64,000 bases of DNA from Polyodon spathula (taxonomy: Eukaryota; Chordata; Actinopteri; Acipenseriformes; Polyodontidae). A program made the translations under genes and the position numbers. The notes beneath the pieces were generated by a model that searched no databases, had not been told where the DNA came from, and saw only the letters and a program-made list of their open reading frames with translations. Below are positions 57,761-64,000 of this stretch, piece after piece (within the stretch, counting starts at the first letter, position 1; the number at the start of each line of letters is the position of its first letter). Location of the stretch: the NCBI RefSeq assembly GCF_017654505.1, contig NC_054536.1, forward strand, positions 12,765,794-12,829,793, in the 5' to 3' direction.

Positions 57761-58462
57761 CTGTGTGCATCTCAAAAGCCGTCTGCAGGATTAACTACTA
57801 CGAACCCTTCAACTGCAAGGCAGTGCCTGTAAAGCCTCTGTCCAGCCAGGACAGTCGCAATGACCCGGAGTCGCTGAGAGGCCGGGACTTTGGGAGCAGC
57901 AGCAGTAGGTTAGTTTAGGGAATATTGATCCCAACCAATACAGAGAGGGTTACCGTAGTGTAGTAGGTTCCTGAAGCGGTCTCTTTTAATGAGGCTAGCA
58001 CTCGCCTTGTGTGGCAAACATTTACTTTTTGATTTGTTTTCTTTATGTAATCTGACACTTGGGCTACCATTGCTGTATCCTAGTGACAGCCTGTGTGTTA
58101 AATAAAATGTGTGCGTCTGTGCGGCGTGTCAACACCCACTGCTCTGTGTCTGCCTCATTATTATTCACACCTAACACTTCCCATGTTACACTCCTATTTC
58201 TCACCAAAAAATCTATCATATCTTGTATTATTTATATAAAAAAAAAAATGTTACCATAAATCAGTCATAAAGGTAAGCCACCAATGAAAAACAAAATGTA
58301 CTTACTGTTTCAAAAACCGCCCTATGTAAACATACGGCTTTCGGATAAAAAACAGACCAAGTACAAATCCAACTCCTAGTATTAGCCGTCCTTCCAATGT
58401 CTGCCACAAAAATCCAGACAACCAGTAGACTGTTTGCCTCACGGACTGGAATCCACTTTTAT
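50484..58462 (-). CDS. otulinl: OTULIN-like (FAM105A) membrane-anchored OTU protein, first exon not found
   Basis: Exons in coding order: 58462-58306, 55384-55353 (32-bp microexon), 55256-55165, 53531-53382, 53097-52969, 51542-51273, 50663-50484. The phases chain (1010 nt, entering in phase 1), giving 336 codons before TAG. The first of these exons encodes a hydrophobic segment ([14 protein letters not shown]) matching the N-terminal membrane anchor of OTULINL, which places human OTULINL at the ER. The OTU domain follows: [80 protein letters not shown] and [11 protein letters not shown]. Unlike mammalian OTULINL, described as a pseudo-deubiquitinase, Cys (53463-53465), His (50511-50513) and Asn (50505-50507) are all present. 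It is tandem with otulin, same strand and matching exon sizes, so they arose by duplication. The N-terminal exon is upstream or unrecognised. Confidence 0.92.
52430..52828. mobile_element. hAT-like (Charlie-type) MITE in an otulinl intron
   Basis: The left end CCAGGGATTCTCAAACTGGGG and the complement of the right end, CAGTGGAGGCTCTCAAACG, share the CAG start and TCTCAAAC core typical of hAT-Charlie ends. The interior lacks any coding frame. Target duplications are not clear, so boundaries are approximate. Confidence 0.55.
54044..55042. mobile_element. 1-kb DNA transposon with long terminal inverted repeats, otulinl intron
   Basis: The left arm reads AAGCCCACCTCAAATAGCCC then GACTCAAGCCGTCCCGACTC. 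The complement of the right arm reads AAGCCCGCCGCACACAGCCC then AACTCAAGCCGTTCCGACTC. Homology continues inward (ATCTCATCT and the TGATCAG-containing segments), giving arms of over 100 bp. There is no transposase frame. Target duplication not resolved. Superfamily unknown. Confidence 0.7.
55353..55384 (-). other. otulinl: otulinl 32-bp microexon
   Basis: A polypyrimidine acceptor (CATTTCAG) and a donor (GTAAGA) bracket 32 bp encoding [10 protein letters not shown]. It enters in phase 2 and exits in phase 1, exactly bridging the membrane exon (ends CA) and the next exon (begins AA). Skipping it would break the frame, so it is supported by phase as well as splice sites. Confidence 0.75.
57728..57760. 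repeat. Poly-G tract, 33 bases
   Basis: Uninterrupted G run on the plus strand inside an otulinl intron, joined directly to the exon-like open frame at 57761-57915. Confidence 0.95.
57761..57915 (+). other. Unassigned coding-like open segment
   Basis: On the plus strand (antisense to otulinl) the frame reads [20 protein letters not shown] and continues [18 protein letters not shown] then poly-Ser, ending near a GTTAGT. Its CpG content and codon texture are unlike the surrounding intron. No protein family was recognised. The upstream part of the frame depends on the exact length of the G run. It may be a foreign exon, a retro-fragment or chance. Confidence 0.25.
58306..58462 (-). other. otulinl: otulinl transmembrane exon
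   Basis: This 157-bp exon encodes an amphipathic stretch ([19 protein letters not shown]), then an uninterrupted hydrophobic segment of about 14-16 residues ending in [15 protein letters not shown]. The basic residues right after the segment favour a cytosolic C-terminal side, which would place the OTU domain in the cytosol. Confidence 0.8.
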
Positions 58463-61400
58463 CTAAAAGTATTAAGGAAAGAAGGATCAGATTACAGGAC
58501 ACTTACATATTACACATTATATTAATAGTGTATTGCATACATATGAATATTGTTGGGTTACTGAATTGTCAGTAAATTCACTATGGAGTTCTTTAATCTA
58601 GGCCTGTGTTATAACGGCATACTCATAAAACTGCAATTAACAAAAACAATATGTGGTGAATGAATACAGTAAATGAACAGTAGGGTAGAAAATATGACCA
58701 AAGTCAGGCACCTTTCATCAAATAATATAAAAAATCTGATCAGCCCACCTTTCTACAGGGATCTCCTCTCAATAAAGTCTGATTGAATCCACTCAGCCGG
58801 ATTGGGGGAATTGTAGTGGAGATAGAAAACCTCTAATATGGTTTCCATACAGCCATATTAGATAGTAGGTCAAAGACAAGGTCACTCAACACATTCCTCA
58901 GTAATGGTTGTACAGTAATACTGTACCTTCTAGGTTCCAAGTCAACACAACAAATAGTTTCTGAGACACAGCAACATCCTTTTTATTTATCTTTTAATCT
59001 GTCTTGTTATGTGCACGAGAATGCAGCAGCTTACAAACTGTTGCTAGATATTTTCATGTACTGGCTTGTTTATCTGCAGTAGGGGCATACTTGCGAAAAC
59101 ACAGTCTCCTTACTGTGTATATTCATATGAGGTATTCTTTTGATATACTACTACCTGTCTTTAAATCACTGCATTTTTACTATCAAACTTATACTAAAGA
59201 GACTGGATGTGAGATGAATACTAAAAAGCTGTGGTATTAGGATTGGGTTATTTTCAAGTAAATAAATTATCTGGTGACCTTTCCAGTTGCAAAGATCCTT
59301 AATGTTAAAAGTACCTGATGCAGTGGGGAAACTGCTTTGTTTCTATTTGTTAGATGTTGTCTGTTTCCAGAACTGTTCTCCAACAGTGTCTGTACTGTGT
59401 CTTTTGTAAAATGATGATGACAACATTCTTCTTCACTATATATGCCAAGCAGATTAGTTCAGCCTCTAAATACTCATTCAGCTTTTGTTTTCTCTTCAAA
59501 ATTAAGTATTTGTTCGAAAGCCAATAAATATCCATATTCCAAATACTACAGCAAATGAAAGAAAGCAACATACTCCACCGCTAACCCAACCTCTACCCAG
59601 CCTCTACTCTGCTGTCTGCTTTTGTATGCAAGCCACCCTAAATGTGTTTAATTAACTCAGCTCTTTGAATGTCTAATATTTACGATCTAGGTGGATGGAG
59701 TTCCTGTTACACCCATGCGTTTTTATAAAAAAACGCAATCATCAGCAGAATGTAGAAAATGGCAGCCCTTTTCCTCTGTATGTTGAATAAATGTGAACAT
59801 ACAGGACACAGAGTTCCACAAGCAAATGCAATGTCTTTCTGTAAATTATAAATAGGGCTTCTAGTTTTCGTTTTTTTTTCTTTATCTCACCCTCCCTTTA
59901 AACCTTAATTAATAGTTGTTAAGCCTTAACTGAATACCAGATTGTTTAAATTAGCGATGCACTACTAGAAATTAACACAGTGGAAATTGATAAGCTGAAT
60001 TAGGCTATTAGAGCCAGTACGAAATGCAGGTTCAAATAGAATCAGGTGAGATCAATGCACGTTGTTTGTTAACTCAATCAAGATATGAGGGTAAAAAGAA
60101 ACCGCTTCCTTTGGTAATTAGTGTTTGATTAAAAAAGCAAAATCGGCTCAAAATATGTTTAAAGGGACATCAAAAATAAAACCTGAAAACCAGAAACCCT
60201 AATTATACTGTGTACTTCGTTAGTCCTGCATAAATACTTTAACCCCAAATATCACATGAATACAAAGTGCATGTGTAAGCAGTAAGATGTTACAGTATGG
60301 ATGGGTAAAGATAAAACACTATTATTCAACTTGATACATACTGAACATTAGTATCCAAACCCTTTTAGAAAACCACAAGGTGAAAGTAAGTGAGTGAATG
60401 CACCTTAAAATAATTGAAAAATGTCACCAAGTTCTCAAAGCTTAACAAGTTTGATATACTGTACAGATAAGTATACAGATAGATATGTACAAATATGTAA
60501 CAATGAATACCAAACTATTTAATTCACCAAACTTGGTAAAATGCAACATTCGATTTTCATTAAATACTATATAAATGCAATACTTACAGTTCTGCACTAA
60601 TAACTGCACAGGCACTGAATACAGGGAAAACAACAAGCACTCTAGCTACAATGTGGGGCTAATACAGCCAGTACAGTCAAACGTTCAAGACGTTCTTTAC
60701 ACAGATTTTAGAATATCTTTAATTGTGCCACCAATCTCCCGAACGATACTTAACCACAGTACATTAACAGAGTGTTTCAAACACCTGCTTTATTTCTACC
60801 ATTACAAGTTCATTTTTAGATTACATACAGAGTAACAGACTGTTTGAGGTGGTTATTCAGGTATTACAGATACTGTACAGTACTGAACATGATCTCACCT
60901 CTCTACTAGGATGCATTCTTAAAAGGGAAGATTTAGCTGATTTGTTTGCTATTCAAATGAAAGCAAGATTGGCAGTTCACTGACAAAACCAGCTGTGAAC
61001 AGTAGTTCCTCTATAACGCCAGCCTGCCATCTGCCCCATTTACAAATATAGGGGATTTTATAGGACATAACTTGAACATTTTATATTTATGGATATTTAA
61101 TACCAAATACAGTATACTGCATTACATTTGGTGGATTACGGCAAAAAGTGTATAGTCTCTGCTCAATGCCCCGACTTTCAAACTGGCAGATGAAAAGACC
61201 TACAGGCTTACAAACCTGTATGGATTGTTACTGGATTTTATTAAATGCCACTCTAGACTCATCTACAATGTTCAGACTTATAAAAAGCATGGATTTTTTG
61301 GGAAACAACACAAAAGGATGGTTTTGTCATTCATAACTGTGGACGTTCAGCACCATACTGTACCAGCACCATAGAAAGCCATCTCTACATACGTGCCGAT

Positions 61401-63500
61401 TCATATTCTAAATAACTTGTGCTAAAGAATGTTCTTACTGAGCTTTAAAAAAATTGAATATGCAACAAAACAGATTGTTAAAATGTGTGCTATGCATATG
61501 TGCAAACTCACAGCACCTTCATGCTTTCTCCCATTGCAGGGACATACTGCACACCCCGATGAGGGCAATGCAAAGCCATCTGCAAAAGGAGTGATTTCCA
61601 TAATAATGAAATTACCAACAGTAACACACATCTCCTGCCATCTCAGTCACACTGGATACTGTACTTCACTGGAACACTTTAAATGTAGATCGATTATATT
61701 CATAGGCATGTGTACTGCATAGGAACTTTAATATAAAGGGCAACAATCGTCTAACGGTTAAAATAAATGTGTCACTCACCAGTGTTGCATACTTCATATG
61801 ATGGATGATTTTGGATCCAAAGACTTTAAAATGGCAAAAGGGAAGCTCATACCATTTACCAAAACGGTAACATTAACAAAAAGCCACTCAGACAAACAGA
61901 CAGACCGACCGACAAACACTATCAGCGTACTGTATAAGGGTCCCCATATTTTGAACGAGGGCCCTAAAAAAATCAAATGTATCAGATTATAGCCATAAGC
62001 TACCTGAAATAGGAGGTTAGAGGAATGTTTTTTTGGTGAAATACTGTGTTCTCCATGTAGTGTGACAGACAGAAAGACTAATGGGCAGACACGATCAGCG
62101 CATAAAGGTCCCCATTTTTTCAGCTCTAAAAATAACTCCACTTAATGCAGCACATACAGTTAACCAGGCTCAGGCTTGGGTTCACCCCTATAGTTTATAA
62201 TATATGTACAACTTATTTCCTTAGAAGACACTGTGGCCTTTCCCAATGCGCATGGCTTTTTAAAATGTATTTAAAATAAATAAAACTATTCTAGAAATTT
62301 GTCTACAAGTAAAATAGAAAGATAATTTAATCAGGATGAGGATTAAAAATGCAAATAAAACTTGCTTAGAAAACCCCTTATCAACAGGGTTAGACTAAAC
62401 TACCTACAGCATTTACTGGAGCTCCCACTTTAAAATGGAGATTCCTCGAGTCCCTACACATCCGTATTGAATGTTTCAAGTTCTGCACAATATTCAACCT
62501 GTAACTCAAACTCCCATATTAAAACAGAAGCAGTGATCTTCCACTGGACACAAAGGCAGCAACAGTACATTGTGATAAGAATGTTAGTGCGTTTCATGAA
62601 CTGAAGTCTCAGTGTACTGTATATATACCAGAGAATCACAGCCGAAATACTGAGGATATGAAAAAATTAGAAACTGCAACAAAATATAAAGATGGTTATG
62701 GTCACACGTCAGTCAATTTTTATCCTATCCTCCAATCCGAATCACAGTAGGGAGCCATGAGCTTTGGACTAGATGGAACGGAAGGTGTGACACATACAAA
62801 GATCTTGTTTAGTCAGAAATGCTACGGTACAATAAAATGCATCAGTTTATTTGATGGGTTTGTGTATGTTAACTGCGGATCTAAACGATTGCTAGACAGT
62901 CTGACTCAAGGGGTTAAATGTACTTTAAGATCTTGGAACCACCTATAACACCTGAACGCAGTCAAATGAGCACTAAGCCTCTTCACAAAGTAGTACTCTC
63001 TCCCCTCTCTCATTGTGGAATGAAAACCATTTTAAGGACGTCGGTTTCCCCAGAAACGGCATGCATGTATTACAAAATTCAAATGAGACATTTAGATAAT
63101 GATGTGGTACAAGGCTATCTGGAAGATAAACAAATTAGGATATGCGGTAAACAAATGTGATAAATAACCCAGTTACACCTTTAAGAACCCAAATAACATA
63201 ATATTTCACATTTTCACAATGTTAACAAGTCAAAAAACAACTGAAGTCCAGGTCAACCTTTTAACATAGCATTTACAGCACCAGAAGAGAGACTACTATT
63301 TAACATTACGCATTTTTTAAATGTATATATCATAACATATAAAGAAGAAAGTCTGCCTGTTTCTTTATGGATTCAGACCCTGCAGGAGCCAGTGCAACCA
63401 AACTTTGCATGGCCTCCTCTTTCATCCAGGGGAAGGTCGAGGCCTATGTTTGGATCCAAACTTTTGACCCACAGTGTACTTTATTTTAAAAAGAACAAAA
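58463..63500. other. Region upstream of the known otulinl exons
   Basis: This should contain the otulinl first coding exon, which must end in phase 1 (a final G or similar before GT). No convincing minus-strand ATG exon with that phase was found. The region holds the foldback element at 59853-60201 and dispersed-repeat sequence at about 61000-62150. In human the next gene beyond OTULINL is TRIO, but no TRIO exon was recognised here. Confidence 0.5.
59853..60201. mobile_element. Foldback MITE with imperfect 8-bp target duplication
   Basis: The left end TAGGGCTTCTAGTTTTC and the complement of the right end TAGGGTTTCTGGTTTTC match at 14 of 17 or better. Flanks ATTATAAA (59845-59852) and ATTATACT (60202-60209) agree at six of eight bases, as expected for an old hAT-type insertion. 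No coding frame. Confidence 0.6.
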
Positions 63501-64000
63501 ATTAAAAATAAAAAAAAATCCAGGTGAAAGCTATGATCCTTTATTGATGTAACCTGTTAAATCCACTTCAATCAGTGTAGATGAATTGAAGACAGGTTAA
63601 AGGAATTTTAAGCCAATTGAGACATGGATTGTGCATGTGTGTTCAGAGCGTAAATGGGCAAGACAAAAGATTTAAGTGCCTTTGAATGGGGTATGGTAGT
63701 AGGTGCCAGGCGCGTAGGTTTGAGTGTGTCAAGAACTGCAATGCTGCTGGGTTTTTCACACTCAGCAGTTTCATGTGCATATCAAGGATGGTCCACCACC
63801 CAAAGGACATTAAGCCAACGGCAGGCCAGTGGGTCAAAAACGGCTCATTGATGAAAGAGGCCAAAGGAGGCTGACACGAATTGTGCAGAACAACAGACGA
63901 GCTACATTTAGTCAACTGACAGTCCAGTACACCATTGTTGCCGAAAGACCCATAAAAGAATGCACAACTCACTGTACCTTGGCATGAATGGGATATGGCA
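63500..64000 (+). mobile_element. Tc1-type transposon, 5' part with transposase N-terminus, cut by the window edge
   Basis: From 63654 the plus strand encodes MGKTKDLSAFEWGMVVGARR and LSVSRTAMLLGFSHSAV, the paired helix-turn-helix DNA-binding region of a fish Tc1 transposase. The reading frame is broken near 63830; the family sequence resumes in another frame with RLIDERGQRRLTRIVQNNRR. An altered segment and a TGA follow before 64000. It is therefore a pseudogene copy. The leader (GACATGGATTGTGCATGTGTG) is also typical. The catalytic part would lie off the window. Confidence 0.88.

Noticed and set aside
60575..60665. Possible otulinl first exon with a GTAAGT donor at 60586
   Set aside because: No ATG in a suitable frame and the wrong exit phase for the exon at 58462.
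61794..62141. 115-codon minus-strand open frame upstream of otulinl
   Set aside because: The sequence is made of the modular dispersed repeat (CAGACAG, CCCCATATTTT) and ends at a donor in the wrong phase for the otulinl second exon.

Overview
The window is about 64 kb of vertebrate nuclear DNA. Its genes are interrupted by GT-AG introns, it is AT-rich, and it is full of microsatellites and decayed DNA transposons. Four protein-coding genes were reconstructed exon by exon from conserved protein sequence and reading-frame phase. The protein sequences, Tc1-type transposons and a dispersed repeat resembling those of non-teleost ray-finned fishes suggest a sturgeon, paddlefish, gar or bowfin-like fish. 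The species assignment is inference.

Layout, left to right. (1) 277-21614, minus strand: mtrr (methionine synthase reductase), 13 coding exons; the last C-terminal exon lies off the left edge. A likely non-coding first exon ends at 22545. (2) 24557-31824, plus strand: cct5 (TRiC/CCT chaperonin epsilon subunit), complete, 11 exons, 541 codons, divergent from mtrr, with a CCAAT box and a heat-shock-element-like motif about 115 bp upstream. (3) 36410-44618, minus strand: otulin (Met1-linkage deubiquitinase), 10 coding exons, tail to tail with cct5. It has an N-terminal extension of roughly 285 residues, a lipidation-type MGSCCS motif, a conserved HOIP-binding motif and a PDZ-ligand-like C-terminus. 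(4) 50484-58462, minus strand: otulinl (otulin-like), seven coding exons found, with an N-terminal membrane segment. The first exon was not found. In human these genes all lie on 5p15 but megabases apart; here they are packed into 60 kb.

The main biological point is the tandem OTULIN pair. Mammalian OTULINL is described as a pseudo-deubiquitinase, but this copy keeps the Cys, His and Asn of an OTU catalytic triad and also has a transmembrane segment. The neighbouring OTULIN may itself be lipid-anchored. The locus may therefore encode two differently membrane-tethered, catalytically competent linear-ubiquitin hydrolases.

Between and inside the genes are a hAT-type foldback MITE with 8-bp target duplications (3705-4039), two TTAA-flanked piggyBac-like MITEs (18648-19001 and 29891-30403) plus a truncated relative (5255-5578), an LTR with an adjoining primer-binding-like site (15118-15358), a tandem 440-bp duplication (27057-27955), three further inverted-repeat elements (35094-36385, 54044-55042, 59853-60201), two Tc1 transposase remnants (37195-38098 and 63500-64000), and long homopolymer and dinucleotide runs. 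No CRISPR array, rRNA or convincing tRNA gene was seen.
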